A DNA stretch of 64,000 nucleotides from Microbacterium testaceum (GCF_029761935.1 NZ_CP121699.1:1178001-1242000); one strand, 5' to 3'; shown: positions 44,696-54,239, counted from the first letter of the stretch. Program-made: numbers and translations. Notes: generated by a model not told the origin, from the sequence alone.

Positions 44696-44983
44696 TGCTC
44701 ACCATCCCCTGCTCTGTGCTCGGTACGAACGTAGGCGTCGCCGTCGCGATGGGCGGAGGGGTTGCCTCGCCGGTCGCGACGCGCACGTCGCCGGAATCGT
44801 CCTTCGGGAGACGACCCCGGGGCAGACGGACCGGGGCGATGAAGCCTCGGCCATCGGACGGGCGACGCCACCGCGTTTCGGGTCGCGGGGACGAATCGTC
44901 GTTTCTGCTCGTTTTCGCGTCGATACTACTCCGTCCCTCGACGCGGGACCATCGTGTGACGAAGGTGGTGTTCGCGCGCCGGG
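44696..44983. other. Non-coding gap between fliW and the HU gene
   Basis: The 288-bp stretch has no ORF with coding character; a minus reading through it is Arg/Ser/Pro-rich and looks off-frame. It presumably holds the HU promoter and end of the flagellar transcript. No hairpin terminator was found. Confidence 0.5.
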
Positions 44984-45373
44984 TCACGCGCCCAGGCGCG
45001 CACGGAGGGGGTACGCCGACTCGTCGAAGATGACCTGGGTGCCGGCCCCCGTCCGGGCGTTGACGAGGATGGGGGCGCGCAGGTTGACGAAGACGCCGTC
45101 GTCGGCCGGGTTCGCCACGACGAACACCCGCACCTCATCGGGGGATGCCGAGATGGCGGAGAGGGATGCCGAGGCGATCGGCGGATCGTAGGCGAGGCCG
45201 CCGCGCGCGGGGTCGAGCACGAAGAGCCGCAGGTCGTCGCTCGTGGAGCGGAGCGCGTACAGGCCGTCGGCGCCGTCGATGGGCTCGAGGCGGAAGGACG
45301 TCCGGGGGGCGAGGCCCGGGGGCGACGTCTCGAAGTCGACGTCGATGCCCGCAAGGGGAGGATGGGCCGTCAT
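44984..45373 (-). CDS. fliW: Flagellar assembly factor FliW
   Basis: The 129-residue beta-barrel protein has the FliW pattern PGLAPRTSFRLEPIDGADGLYALRS and VVANPADDGVFVNLRAPILVN. FliW binds CsrA and flagellin to control flagellin translation. ATG overlaps the flgL stop. It is the distal gene of the cluster; csrA is nearby, flagellin is not in the window. Confidence 0.9.
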   Translation of the reverse strand: MTAHPPLAGIDVDFETSPPGLAPRTSFRLEPIDGADGLYALRSTSDDLRLFVLDPARGGLAYDPPIASASLSAISASPDEVRVFVVANPADDGVFVNLRAPILVNARTGAGTQVIFDESAYPLRARLGA

Positions 45374-46257
45374 CTCACGAACTCCAACAGGGTGGTCTGC
45401 AGCGTCTTGGCGGTGACCTGCAGGGCGGACTGGTATACGAGCTCGGCCGACTGCAGCTTGATGTAGACCTCGAGGGTGTCGACGTTCTCGACAGCGGCGC
45501 GGCGCGTCTCGAGGTCGACACTGACGCTCGCGTTGGTGGCCTGGGCGCGCTCGATCTGCGCCTGCTGTGCGCCGGTGACGCCGCGCGCCGTCACCAGCTG
45601 CTTCAGGTGGGCGTCGACGTCGGCCAGGCGTGCCCCGACGTCGACGCCCGCCCGCAGGTCGGCGGCGATGCCCTGCAGCGTCGCGAAGACGCTGGCGTCT
45701 CCGGCACCGAACGCGTCCGCACCGTCGACGTCGACGCGCACCTTCTCGTTGTCGGAGACACGACGTTCGACGGACGATCCGGCGACCCCGGTGAAGGCGA
45801 AGGTCGCGGGGTCGAAGGCTCTGCCGCTGTCGCCGGTGCCGGCGAACACCGTGCGACCGAGCACCGTGGTGTTGGCGTGCGAGAGGATCTCGCGGCTCAC
45901 ACTGTCGAGTTCCGCGGCGATCGAGTCGCGCGCAGCGGGGCTGAGCGCCCCGGAGTTGGCGCCCTGCGCCGTGAGGTCGCGCGCCCTGTTGAGCAGGTCG
46001 ATGCTCGCACCGAGAGCCGTGTCGGCCGTGGTCACCCACGTGAGCGCGTCGCTGATGTTGCGGGAGAACTGCGACGCTCGAGCCTGCTCCCCGTGCACAC
46101 CGAGGATGGCGGCCGCGGCCGTCGGGTCGTCGCTGGGCGCGCGGAGGGCCCGCTGCGAGGTCGCCTGATCCTGCAGGCGCGCGCGGTCGGCCAGCCCCGC
46201 CTGCAGCGTGCGCAGCGCCTGCTGGTTGACGGTGCTGCTGGTGATGCGTCCGATCAC
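45370..46257 (-). CDS. flgL: Flagellar hook-associated protein FlgL
   Basis: The 295-residue protein has flagellin-like N- and C-terminal helices (ITSSTVNQQALRTLQAGLADR and LQSAELVYQSALQVTAKTLQTTLLEFVR) that form the hook-filament junction. GTG at 46257 has GGAG; flgK ends 13 bp upstream. Confidence 0.93.
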   Translation of the reverse strand: MIGRITSSTVNQQALRTLQAGLADRARLQDQATSQRALRAPSDDPTAAAAILGVHGEQARASQFSRNISDALTWVTTADTALGASIDLLNRARDLTAQGANSGALSPAARDSIAAELDSVSREILSHANTTVLGRTVFAGTGDSGRAFDPATFAFTGVAGSSVERRVSDNEKVRVDVDGADAFGAGDASVFATLQGIAADLRAGVDVGARLADVDAHLKQLVTARGVTGAQQAQIERAQATNASVSVDLETRRAAVENVDTLEVYIKLQSAELVYQSALQVTAKTLQTTLLEFVR

Positions 46258-46270
46258 GGTGTCTCCGGGG

Positions 46271-47677
46271 TCAGCGGCCGACGAGGCCGACGCGGTTGAT
46301 GAGGGTGTCGAGGGCTTCGTCGACGGCGGTGAGCACACGCGCCGCAGCCTGGTAGGCCGTCTGATACGTCAGGAGGGTGATCGTCTCTTCGTCTCCGTCG
46401 ACCGAAGCGTGCGACTGCTGCCCGGCGATGGCGGCGATCGCCCCGCGGTCGGCGGTGTCGGCGCGCTGGACGTCGCCGGCGACGGTCACGCCGAAAGAGG
46501 TCACGAAGCTCGTCCACTGCGTGCTGGGGCCCGTGGCGGAGGTGGCCAACCCGGCGATGCGGTCCGCGATCGAGGTGTCGAGCGCTCCGCTGTCGGGCGC
46601 CGCCAGGGCGAGCTGGTCGAGGGAGGTCGGGAGGACCGTCAGCCCGAGGGCGGCCGGGCCGGTCGCGGACAGCGCGAAGAAGTCTCCCCCGGCGGTTCCC
46701 GTCGCGGTCCGGCCCCCACGGTGCAGGTCGTTGACCGCCCGCGCGAGCGTCTCGGCCGTCGCGTTATAGGCCTCGGCCGCTCTCGCGAGGGTGCCGCCGT
46801 CGGATGCGGGCGCGAGCACGCCGATCGCCCCGCCCAGGGAGCCACCCGTGACCGCCACAGGCACATCGGGGCGGTCCGCCCACGCCAGGCTGATGCGCCC
46901 GCCGTCCGCGAGCGTGCGGGGTCCCGCGACGGCGATGGTGCGGCTCGTGTCGGCGCTGACCAGGGCGTTGCCGTCCACCCGGAGGGTGAGGGTGCCGTCG
47001 TCCTCGAGTCGCCCGGTCGCACCGATCATGGTGGACAGCTGCTGGGCGAGCAGGTTGCGCTGGTCCACGAGTTCGTTGGCGGAGCGTCCGGACTGCAGGG
47101 CGGAGCGGACCTGCCCGTTGAGCGTCGCGATCTGACCCGCGGTCACGTTCACGACGTCGACGTCTCGATCCACCTGACCGCGCAGGTCGGACCACTGCCC
47201 GACCACGGCGTCGTACCCCGCGGCGATCTGCCCGACGAGCACGCGGGCGTTGGTCAGCACCACCTGCGCCGCCGCGGGCTTGGGGGTGTTCGCGAGGTCG
47301 GACCATCCCGACCAGAAGCGGTTCAGGTTCGCCGCCAGACCGTCGATGGTCGGCTCCGCCATCGATGCCTCGACCTTCTGCGCCGCGGAGGCCCGCGCGG
47401 ACCAGAATCCGGATGCCGACAGCGCATCCCGGACGCGGGCGTCGAGGACCTCGTCGCCGAGGCGCGCGATGCCCTGGACCGACACCCCACCGCCGACGGA
47501 GAAGCCCGTCGCCCACAGGCCGGCCGTGCCGGCCGCCGTCAGGGAGGTCTGTTCGAGCCGCTGGCGGGTGTAGCCCGGTGTGGTCTCGTTCGCGATGTTC
47601 TGTCCGGTCACGGTCATGCCGGCGCGAGCGGCGGCGAGGCCGGACGCGGCCACCTGGAGTCCTGCGAAGGTCGACAT
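46271..47677 (-). CDS. flgK: Flagellar hook-associated protein FlgK
   Basis: The 468-residue protein begins with the rod/hook signature GLQVAASGLAAARAGMTVTGQNIANETTPGYTRQ and ends with a helical segment (TLLTYQTAYQAAARVLTAVDEALDTLINRVG). It forms the first hook-filament junction layer and is exported by the flagellar system. Confidence 0.95.
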   Translation of the reverse strand: MSTFAGLQVAASGLAAARAGMTVTGQNIANETTPGYTRQRLEQTSLTAAGTAGLWATGFSVGGGVSVQGIARLGDEVLDARVRDALSASGFWSARASAAQKVEASMAEPTIDGLAANLNRFWSGWSDLANTPKPAAAQVVLTNARVLVGQIAAGYDAVVGQWSDLRGQVDRDVDVVNVTAGQIATLNGQVRSALQSGRSANELVDQRNLLAQQLSTMIGATGRLEDDGTLTLRVDGNALVSADTSRTIAVAGPRTLADGGRISLAWADRPDVPVAVTGGSLGGAIGVLAPASDGGTLARAAEAYNATAETLARAVNDLHRGGRTATGTAGGDFFALSATGPAALGLTVLPTSLDQLALAAPDSGALDTSIADRIAGLATSATGPSTQWTSFVTSFGVTVAGDVQRADTADRGAIAAIAGQQSHASVDGDEETITLLTYQTAYQAAARVLTAVDEALDTLINRVGLVGR

Positions 47678-47680
47678 CTC

Positions 47681-48163
47681 TTACACCCGCACGTCGAGCA
47701 GGCGGGACCCGGCATCGGCGACGCGGGAACCGCTCGCGGCGTACTCCCCCGTCGGCTCGCCGAGGCCGGCGATGGTCTCCTGCGTGACTCGGAGGGCCGT
47801 TCGCAGGTGCTGGTTGACCGAGCCCTTCTTCTCCGCGATCTCGGCCGCGAGGGCGGACAGGGCCTCGTGATGCGAGCCCAGGACTTCGCGCCACGCGTCG
47901 GTGGGAGCGACGTCGATGAGCTCCCGCAGGGCCGTCGCCTCGGGGGCTCCCCATTCGGCGGCGACATCGAAGAAGAGCGCGTCGCGCTCGATGGTCGCCG
48001 ATGTGAGGGCCTTGGCCACGCGATCGACCTCCACGGTGGCGTGGTGCACCCACCGGGTCCGCCCCGTCGACAGGAGCATCTCGAGCTCCTCGAGCTTGAA
48101 GAGCATGAGCTCGAGCACCTCGCGCTGACGCAGCAGATGCATGCTCAGGTCGGTAGCGGACAC
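47681..48163 (-). CDS. flgN: FlgN-type flagellar export chaperone
   Basis: The 160-residue helical protein (LLRQREVLELMLFKLEELEMLL...) fits the FlgN chaperone for FlgK and FlgL by family pattern and by position just before flgK. GTG 48163 has GAGGTGA upstream. Its promoter element lies 54 bp upstream. Confidence 0.85.
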   Translation of the reverse strand: MSATDLSMHLLRQREVLELMLFKLEELEMLLSTGRTRWVHHATVEVDRVAKALTSATIERDALFFDVAAEWGAPEATALRELIDVAPTDAWREVLGSHHEALSALAAEIAEKKGSVNQHLRTALRVTQETIAGLGEPTGEYAASGSRVADAGSRLLDVRV

Positions 48164-48217
48164 GTGAGTCACCTCGTTCGGGTCGAGTCGTGTGACGGAT
48201 GCGCCCACCACGGGACC

Positions 48218-48248
48218 GACTATCGCGACACGGCGTCGCGCGGGTAAC
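48218..48248 (-). promoter_or_regulatory. Flagellar promoter element, copy A (flgN operon)
   Basis: GTTACC-N14-TCGCGATAGTC on the minus strand, between csrA and flgN, 54 bp before the flgN start. It is one of four copies with identical spacing. -10-like CGATAGT and -35-like GTTACC are 17 bp apart. Confidence 0.8.
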
Positions 48249-48263
48249 CCCTGCGTCGGCGGA

Positions 48264-48509
48264 TCAGGCGCGGGTCCCCCCGCGCAGGGCGTCGAGCACG
48301 GCGCTCTCGGCGGCCGCGGATCGCGACGCCTGGACGGCATCCTGATTCTCGTTCGTGACGGCCACGACGATCTCGCTGCGGTGGATACGGGTGTCGCGGG
48401 GAGCGTCGATGCCGATGCGCACCCCGGTCGCGGTCACCCCGAGGACCGTCACCGTCACATCGTCGCCGATCACGATGCTTTCACCCGGGCGTCGTGTGAG
48501 TACGAGCAT
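48264..48509 (-). CDS. csrA: Carbon storage regulator CsrA
   Basis: The 81-residue protein begins [24 protein letters not shown] and includes GVRIGIDAP and the RNA-binding HRSEIVVAV. CsrA represses mRNAs by binding GGA loops, and with FliW controls flagellin in other bacteria. It lies upstream of the flgN promoter element and downstream of flhA. Confidence 0.96.
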   Translation of the reverse strand: MLVLTRRPGESIVIGDDVTVTVLGVTATGVRIGIDAPRDTRIHRSEIVVAVTNENQDAVQASRSAAAESAVLDALRGGTRA

Positions 48510-48600
48510 GTGCGTGTGGCCGCCTTCCGTGGCTGGTGCGCCGTCGGCGCCGTCCTGGGCCAGACTACCTTTTCTTCTCGGTTACGAGCGTTCCCCGCGA

Positions 48601-50664
48601 TCAGGACGAGGGAAGCGCGACCTGTTCGGGACGGACCACGCCCACGACGTCGGTGGCGAACCCCCCGGCCGCGGCTTCGTCGTACGACAGGATCGGCATC
48701 GCGCCCACCTGCCCCGCCAGCAGGGCGCGCACCCCCTGCCGGAGGGTGGGGGCGCACACGAGCACCGGCTCGCCGCCCACGGGATCGACGTCGGCGACCG
48801 CCCGACGGACGCCCTCCATCACCTGCATCGTCTGATCGGCGGTGAGCACGATCTGCGACCGCCCCTCGACGTGCCGGAGTCCTTCGAGCATCTGCTGTTC
48901 CCAGAGCGTGTCGAACATCACCACGCGCAGGCGCCCGTCGTGGGCGAACCGCGCGGAGATCGCCGGACCGAGTGCCGCGCGCGCCGCCTCGACCAGGGCG
49001 GGGACCTCGGTCGTCGATTTGGCCCGCAGAGCCAGCGCCTCGTAGATGCGACCGAGGTCGTTGATCGAGACGCGCTCGGCGAGGAGGCTCGCGAGCACGC
49101 GCTGGATGAGGGCGAGGGGAAGCAGGGCCGGCGTCAGCTCGTCCACGACGCTCGGCTGCGTCTGCTTCAGGTGATCCGTGAGCTGGCGCACGTCCTCGAG
49201 CGAGAGCAGACGGTGGGCCTGGGCGTGCACGGTGTCGGACAGGTGCGTGATGATGACGCTGGCCCGGTCGATGACGGTGGCCCCCGCCATGTCGGCGGCG
49301 TGCGATATCTCGGTGGGCACCCACCTGCCCTCGAGACCGAAGACGGGGTCGATCACGGCGGAGCCCGGCAGATGCTCGAGCCCTGTTCCGATCGCGAGCA
49401 CGTGCCCGCGCGGGACGATGCCCCGCCCGACCTCGACGCCCGCGACGAGGATCGCGTAGGTCTCGGCCGGAAGCTCGATGTTGTCGCGCGTGCGCACCGG
49501 AGGCATGAGGGTGCCGAGCTCCAGCGCGACCTTGCGCCGGAGCGATTTCACGCGGGTGAGCAGGTCCCCCGCCCCGCCCGCGGCGAGGTCGACGATGTCG
49601 GGCGAGAGCGAGATCTCGAGCGCGTGGACCCTCATGGTGTCCATCAGGTCGTCGGACCCCTCGGTGGCGGCGGCCTCGGCGACCACCCGCGCCTCGGCAT
49701 CGGCGGCGTCGGCGGCCGCGCGGTCGGTGTTCGCCTTCACCCGCGAGGCGGCGAAGAGCAGTCCCGCCCCGATCGCGGCGAAGGCGAGGAACGGCATCCC
49801 GGGGATCAGCCCCATGCCGATCGCGGCCATCGCGGTGATGAGCAGGGCGGTGCGCGACTGCATGAGCTGTCGCCCGGCCGCCCGGCCGAGCTCGGCCTCG
49901 GCGTTCTCGCGCGTGACGATCATGCCCGTGGACACCGCCATCAGCAGCGCGGGGATCTGCGTCACCAGTCCGTCGCCGATGGTGAGGATGCTGTAGGTCT
50001 CGAGAGCCTCGTCGATCGCCATGCCGTGCATGGTCATGCCGATGATGATGCCGCCGACGAAGTTGATGACGAGGATGACGATGCCGGCGATCGCATCGCC
50101 CTTGACGAACTTGCTGGCACCGTCCATCGCGCCGTAGAAGTCGGCCTCGGACGCGACCTCCGCGCGGCGGGCCCGGGCCTGCTCGTCGGTGATGAGCCCG
50201 GCGTTCAGGTCGGCGTCGATGGCCATCTGCTTGCCCGGCATGGCGTCGAGGGTGAAGCGCGCGCCCACCTCGGCGACGCGCTCGGCGCCCTTGGTGACGA
50301 CGACGAACTGGATCACGGCGAGGATCAGGAAGATGACGAAGCCGATCACGAGCGACCCGCTGATCGTGATCTGCCCGAACGCCTGGATTACCTGACCGGC
50401 GTGCGCCTCGCTGAGCACGAGGCGGGTCGAGGCGACGTTCAACCCGAGGCGGAACAGCGTCGCGACCAGCAGCAGGCTCGGGAAGACCGAGAAGTCCAAG
50501 GGCTTCTTCACGAACATCGCCGTGAGCAGGATGAGCAGCGCGAAGGCGATGTTCGTCACGATGAGCACGTCGAGCAGCCCCACGGGGATGGGGACGATGA
50601 GCAGCAGGATGATGCCCACCACCCCGACGGGGACGGCGCCCTTCGACAACAACTGACCGATCAT
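48601..50664 (-). CDS. flhA: Flagellar biosynthesis protein FlhA
   Basis: The 687-residue export-gate protein has eight N-terminal membrane helices with the FHIPEP region (KQMAIDADLNAGLITDEQARARR...FYGAMDGASKFVKGDAIAG) and a cytoplasmic domain (from about 330) that binds chaperones. Length is typical. Confidence 0.97.
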   Translation of the reverse strand: MIGQLLSKGAVPVGVVGIILLLIVPIPVGLLDVLIVTNIAFALLILLTAMFVKKPLDFSVFPSLLLVATLFRLGLNVASTRLVLSEAHAGQVIQAFGQITISGSLVIGFVIFLILAVIQFVVVTKGAERVAEVGARFTLDAMPGKQMAIDADLNAGLITDEQARARRAEVASEADFYGAMDGASKFVKGDAIAGIVILVINFVGGIIIGMTMHGMAIDEALETYSILTIGDGLVTQIPALLMAVSTGMIVTRENAEAELGRAAGRQLMQSRTALLITAMAAIGMGLIPGMPFLAFAAIGAGLLFAASRVKANTDRAAADAADAEARVVAEAAATEGSDDLMDTMRVHALEISLSPDIVDLAAGGAGDLLTRVKSLRRKVALELGTLMPPVRTRDNIELPAETYAILVAGVEVGRGIVPRGHVLAIGTGLEHLPGSAVIDPVFGLEGRWVPTEISHAADMAGATVIDRASVIITHLSDTVHAQAHRLLSLEDVRQLTDHLKQTQPSVVDELTPALLPLALIQRVLASLLAERVSINDLGRIYEALALRAKSTTEVPALVEAARAALGPAISARFAHDGRLRVVMFDTLWEQQMLEGLRHVEGRSQIVLTADQTMQVMEGVRRAVADVDPVGGEPVLVCAPTLRQGVRALLAGQVGAMPILSYDEAAAGGFATDVVGVVRPEQVALPSS

Positions 50665-50701
50665 GCGGTGCGCTTCTTTCGTGTCATGGTCTTCTCGGCT
50701 C

Positions 50702-51805
50702 TCACAGTCCCCGCCCGGTCAGGGCGGCCGGGGGCATCTCGAACGTCCCCGAGCGCGAGCCCCTCTTGTGCAGGTGCTGCACGAACGCCAGCACCTGCGC
50801 GACGGCGGTGTACAGGTCCTCGGGGATCTCGCGCCCGAGCTCGACACCCGCGTGCAGCGCGCGGGCGAGGGGGATGTCGCGCACGATGGGGACCTGTGCC
50901 TCCTCGGCGCGCTCGCGGATCTTCTGAGCGATGACGCCGGCCCCCTTGGCCACGACCCGGGGGGCCGAGGTGCCCGGTTCGTAACGCAGGGCGACGGCGA
51001 TGTGGGTGGGGTTCACGAGGACGACGTCGCTGTCGGCCACCGCGGCGATCATGCGGTTGCGGCTGACCGCGAGCTGGCGGGCGCGGCGCTGCGAGCGGAT
51101 GAGCGGATCGCCCTCGGTCTTCTTGTGCTCGTCGCGCGCTTCCTGTTTGGTCATGCGGGTGTGCTTGCGGTTGCGCGAGATCACGACGAAGACGTCGATC
51201 GCCGCGAGCAGCAGGCCCACTACGACAGCGACCTGCAGCAGCGTCGCGACGGCCTGGCCGGCCACCTCGAGCAGCCACGCGATGCGGTGCCGCCCGCTGC
51301 CCATGAGGACCGGCACGAGACCGGCGACCACGCTCCACAGCGCCACGCCGATCGCGGCCGTCTTCAGGAGCGCCTTGACGCCCTCCCACAGCGCCGCGGC
51401 CCCCACGGTCCGCTTGAGGCCCGCGACGAGGTCGAACTGCTCCACCCGCACGGGCACGCCGCGCAGGTGGATCCCGCCCTGGGCGATCGCGGTGACCATG
51501 ACGGCCAGGAGCACGACGATGAGCATCGGCAGGAGCACCTGCCCCACCGAGGCGATGGCCGAGCCGAGTCCCTCGACGGCCGCGCCCACCGTGGGGTCCT
51601 TCGCCACGGCCCCGACCCGCAACGTCTGCTCGGTGAGCACGGTCGACGCCGATGACAGCGTCGCCGGCATCATGACGGCGGCGGCGCCGATGCCGACCCA
51701 CGCGGTGAAATCCTGGCTGCGACCGATCCGCCCCTTCGCGATCGCCTTCCTCAGCCGTTCCGGAGTCGCTTTCTCGGTGCGCTCCCCGGCATCCGTTCCG
51801 CTCAT
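50702..51805 (-). CDS. flhB: Flagellar biosynthesis protein FlhB
   Basis: The 367-residue protein has four membrane helices and the autocleavage site NPTH (265-268) in VVLVNPTHIAVALRY, which sets the substrate-specificity switch. The N-terminus (EKATPERLRKAIAKGRIGRSQD) is typical. It overlaps fliR by 4 nt. Confidence 0.97.
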   Translation of the reverse strand: MSGTDAGERTEKATPERLRKAIAKGRIGRSQDFTAWVGIGAAAVMMPATLSSASTVLTEQTLRVGAVAKDPTVGAAVEGLGSAIASVGQVLLPMLIVVLLAVMVTAIAQGGIHLRGVPVRVEQFDLVAGLKRTVGAAALWEGVKALLKTAAIGVALWSVVAGLVPVLMGSGRHRIAWLLEVAGQAVATLLQVAVVVGLLLAAIDVFVVISRNRKHTRMTKQEARDEHKKTEGDPLIRSQRRARQLAVSRNRMIAAVADSDVVLVNPTHIAVALRYEPGTSAPRVVAKGAGVIAQKIRERAEEAQVPIVRDIPLARALHAGVELGREIPEDLYTAVAQVLAFVQHLHKRGSRSGTFEMPPAALTGRGL

Positions 51806-52563
51806 CGGGTCACCCCGATCACCAGGCGGGCGGCGTCATCGGCGATCGCGGACACGATCGCCGGCAGCGCGGCGTAGACGAACCCCACCAGAACGAAGGT
51901 GAGGGCGATCTTGATGGGGAAACCGAGGGCGAAGGCGTTCAAGGCGGGGGCCACGCGAGAGACGAGACCGAGACCGACATCGGCGAGGAAGAGCACGATC
52001 AGCAGGGGCCCGGCGATCTGCACCGCGCTCAGAAGCATCTGCCCGACCGCGGACGTCAGGACCTCGGCGGGACGCGACAGGTCCACCGTCCCCGCGACCG
52101 AGACCGCGTCGAACGAGCGGAACAGTCCGCCCAGGACCAGCTGATAGGCGTCGGACGCGAACAACAGCAGGATCGCCGTCATCTGGAACAAGCGGGTGAA
52201 CTGGGCGCCGTTGACGTTCATCCCCGGATCGAACGCCTGGGCGAGCTGGAACCCGCCGAACGTGTCGACGAGGAACCCGGCACCCTGAACGGCGCTGAAC
52301 AGCACCAGGACCAGGAACCCCAGGAGCGCCCCGACGAGGATCTGCCCCGCCGCCGCGAGGAGGAAGCCCCCCGCATCCAGCCGCTCGTACCCCGCGACCA
52401 CTACCGGCGACACCGCCAGGCCGAGCCCGACTCCGAGCATGCCGCGCACCCGCATCGGGATGGAGCCGTGACTGAACGGCGGGGCGATCACGAGGAACGC
52501 CGTGATGCGCACGATGGCCAGAGCCGTCGCCTCCAGCCACGTGAAGTCGATGGGGATGTTCAT
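51802..52563 (-). CDS. fliR: Flagellar biosynthesis protein FliR
   Basis: The 253-residue export-gate membrane protein has six helices and the FliR pattern RITAFLVIAPPFSHGSIPMRVRGML. ATG overlaps the fliQ stop. Confidence 0.95.
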   Translation of the reverse strand: MNIPIDFTWLEATALAIVRITAFLVIAPPFSHGSIPMRVRGMLGVGLGLAVSPVVVAGYERLDAGGFLLAAAGQILVGALLGFLVLVLFSAVQGAGFLVDTFGGFQLAQAFDPGMNVNGAQFTRLFQMTAILLLFASDAYQLVLGGLFRSFDAVSVAGTVDLSRPAEVLTSAVGQMLLSAVQIAGPLLIVLFLADVGLGLVSRVAPALNAFALGFPIKIALTFVLVGFVYAALPAIVSAIADDAARLVIGVTR

Positions 52564-52838
52564 CCGCCGCCGTTCAGCAACGACGGCAGACGCTGGAAGA
52601 GTTCGTGCGTGAAGGCGACCGTCTCGGCGATCATCCAGTTGCCGCACACCATCAGCGCGATGCCCACCGCGAGCAGCTTCGGCACGAACGACATCGTCAT
52701 CTCCTGCACCTGCGTGATCGACTGCAGCAGCGAGATGGCGAAACCGACCACGAGGGCGGTGATGAGCAGGGGCGCGCTGAGCTTTGCGGCGAGCATCAGG
52801 GCGCTCGCCCCGATGTCCATGACCGCTTCGGGATTCAC
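52560..52838 (-). CDS. fliQ: Flagellar biosynthesis protein FliQ
   Basis: The 92-residue protein has two membrane helices with SAPLLITALVVGFAISLLQSITQVQEMT, the FliQ hallmark. GTG overlaps the fliP stop as GTGA. Confidence 0.95.
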   Translation of the reverse strand: MNPEAVMDIGASALMLAAKLSAPLLITALVVGFAISLLQSITQVQEMTMSFVPKLLAVGIALMVCGNWMIAETVAFTHELFQRLPSLLNGGG

Positions 52839-53677
52839 GTGCCGCCCCGATAAGACTGCACGAGCGAGGTGATGACGAGACCCCACCCGTCCACCAGGAG
52901 GAACAGCAGAATCTTGAAGGGCAGCGAGATCATGACCGGCGGCAGCATCATCATGCCCATCGACATCAACGCGCTCGAGACGACGAGGTCGATGACGAGG
53001 AACGGGATGAACACGATGAACCCGATCACGAACGCCGCCCGCAGCTCGCTCAGCATGAAGGCCGGGATCAGGGTGTACAGCGGGATCGCCTCGGGACTGT
53101 CGGGGTTCGCCATCTGCGCGGCGCGATGCATCAGGGCGATGTCCTCCTCGCGCGTGAACTGCAGCATCCACGTGCGAAGCGGGGCCTGCGCGGCGTCGAA
53201 CGCCTGACCGAAGTCGATCTGTCCCGCGGTGAAGGGCGCGACGGCGAGGTGGTTGATCTCGGTCAGCACGGGCCACATGATGAACAGCGTCAAGAAGAGG
53301 CTGAGTCCCGCCAGGACCTGGTTCGGGGGGATCGAGGGCAGCGACAGCGCGTTCCGCGTCAGCGCGAGCACCACGAAGATCTTCGTGAAGCTCGTCATCA
53401 TCAGCAGCAGGGCCGGGGCGACGCTGAGCACGGTGATGCCCAGAAGCGTCGTGATGCTGTCGGACGGCGTTGCATTGATGCCGTTGATGCTGACCCCGCC
53501 CGATCCTCCGGACTCCCCCGTGGCGGCGAGAGCCGCACCTCCCGCGACGACGTCGACGACGGCGAGCACCGCGAGAACGCCGAGCAGACCCAGGATGCCG
53601 GTCCCCCAGCGGCCGCGACGGGACTGTCGACGCCGCCCGGCGGGGCGGGGCGCGGGGCGCGACGCGGGAACGGGCAA
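52835..53677 (-). CDS. fliP: Flagellar biosynthesis protein FliP
   Basis: The export-gate protein has a signal-peptide-like N-terminus (GILGLLGVLAVLAVV), then TSFTKIFVVLALTRNAL, HRAAQMANPDSPEAIPLYTLIPAFMLSELRAAF and MMLPPVMISLPFKILLF. The start is TTG at 53677 with GGAG upstream, giving 280 residues; a GTG at 53746 would precede the expected transcription start in the promoter element. Fewer Arg-rich residues and operon position support TTG. Confidence 0.9.
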   Translation of the reverse strand: MPVPASRPAPRPAGRRRQSRRGRWGTGILGLLGVLAVLAVVDVVAGGAALAATGESGGSGGVSINGINATPSDSITTLLGITVLSVAPALLLMMTSFTKIFVVLALTRNALSLPSIPPNQVLAGLSLFLTLFIMWPVLTEINHLAVAPFTAGQIDFGQAFDAAQAPLRTWMLQFTREEDIALMHRAAQMANPDSPEAIPLYTLIPAFMLSELRAAFVIGFIVFIPFLVIDLVVSSALMSMGMMMLPPVMISLPFKILLFLLVDGWGLVITSLVQSYRGGT

Positions 53678-53696
53678 GACGGCACTCCGTGCGTGG

Positions 53697-53759
53697 GTGA
53701 CGAGGCCGATCCGTAGCCAGGGGGTCGAGCGATCCGTGCTCGCCACCGACTATCGCGAC
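53697..53759 (-). promoter_or_regulatory. Conserved 63-nt 5' leader of the fliP operon
   Basis: Aligns without gaps to 63232-63294 (fliH leader) at most of 63 positions, including CGAGCGATCCGTGCTC and CCGATCCGT (forward strand). It follows promoter copy B. Two GATCCGT direct repeats are inside. Confidence 0.75.
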
Positions 53760-53778
53760 GGCGCCCCCGCGCGGTAAC
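53748..53778 (-). promoter_or_regulatory. Flagellar promoter element, copy B (fliP operon)
   Basis: GTTACC-N14-TCGCGATAGTC, 70 bp before the fliP TTG and just after fliO. Same spacing as the other three copies. Confidence 0.8.
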
Positions 53779-53781
53779 CGC

Positions 53782-54237
53782 TCAGGCCGCGTGGGCCCCG
53801 GATCTCTCGCCCTCGCTCGGGGTGCCGGCATCCGTCAACGTCAGGACGTTCTCGCCGCGCTCGGCGGAGTCCTCCTCGGCGAGCTCGATCGGCGCCTCCT
53901 GGGTGTCGACGACGTCGATGCCCTTCTCGCTCACGCCCAGCACGTACCGGATGCCGCCGAACTCGGCGACGACGAGCTGCGCGCGGCCCCCGAGCCCGGT
54001 GCGCGCGACCACTGTGATCTTCTCGCTCCGCACCCGGGACGGCGTGGCCGCCCCGGTGCGGGCCGCGAAGCCCGCGAGGGGGCGCAGGCGCCGCCCCAGA
54101 CCCTTCGGCACCAGCGACGAGAAAGGGCTGTCACCCGCCGCCTGCCCCTTCTGCACCCGCTTCGCGAGGAAGAGCAGCAGCCCGACCACCGCGGCGAGCG
54201 AGACGACCGTCCGCGCGGCGAGCAGCAGATCATCCAC
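53782..54237 (-). CDS. fliO: Flagellar biosynthesis protein FliO
   Basis: The 151-residue protein has one N-terminal membrane helix and a FliO-type domain (KITVVARTGLGGRAQLVVAEFGGIRYVLGVSEKG) with an acidic tail. GTG start, 2 nt after fliN. It is the last gene of the flbD-to-fliO unit. Confidence 0.85.
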   Translation of the reverse strand: MDDLLLAARTVVSLAAVVGLLLFLAKRVQKGQAAGDSPFSSLVPKGLGRRLRPLAGFAARTGAATPSRVRSEKITVVARTGLGGRAQLVVAEFGGIRYVLGVSEKGIDVVDTQEAPIELAEEDSAERGENVLTLTDAGTPSEGERSGAHAA

Positions 54238-54239
54238 GG

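Noticed and set aside
44673..44987. A 104-codon minus reading in the gap before HU
   Set aside because: Arg/Ser/Pro-rich, overlaps the HU start and fliW end, and has no ribosome site.
53701..53746. GTG at 53746 as the fliP start
   Set aside because: It lies within or upstream of the expected transcription start of promoter copy B and adds an atypical N-terminus.
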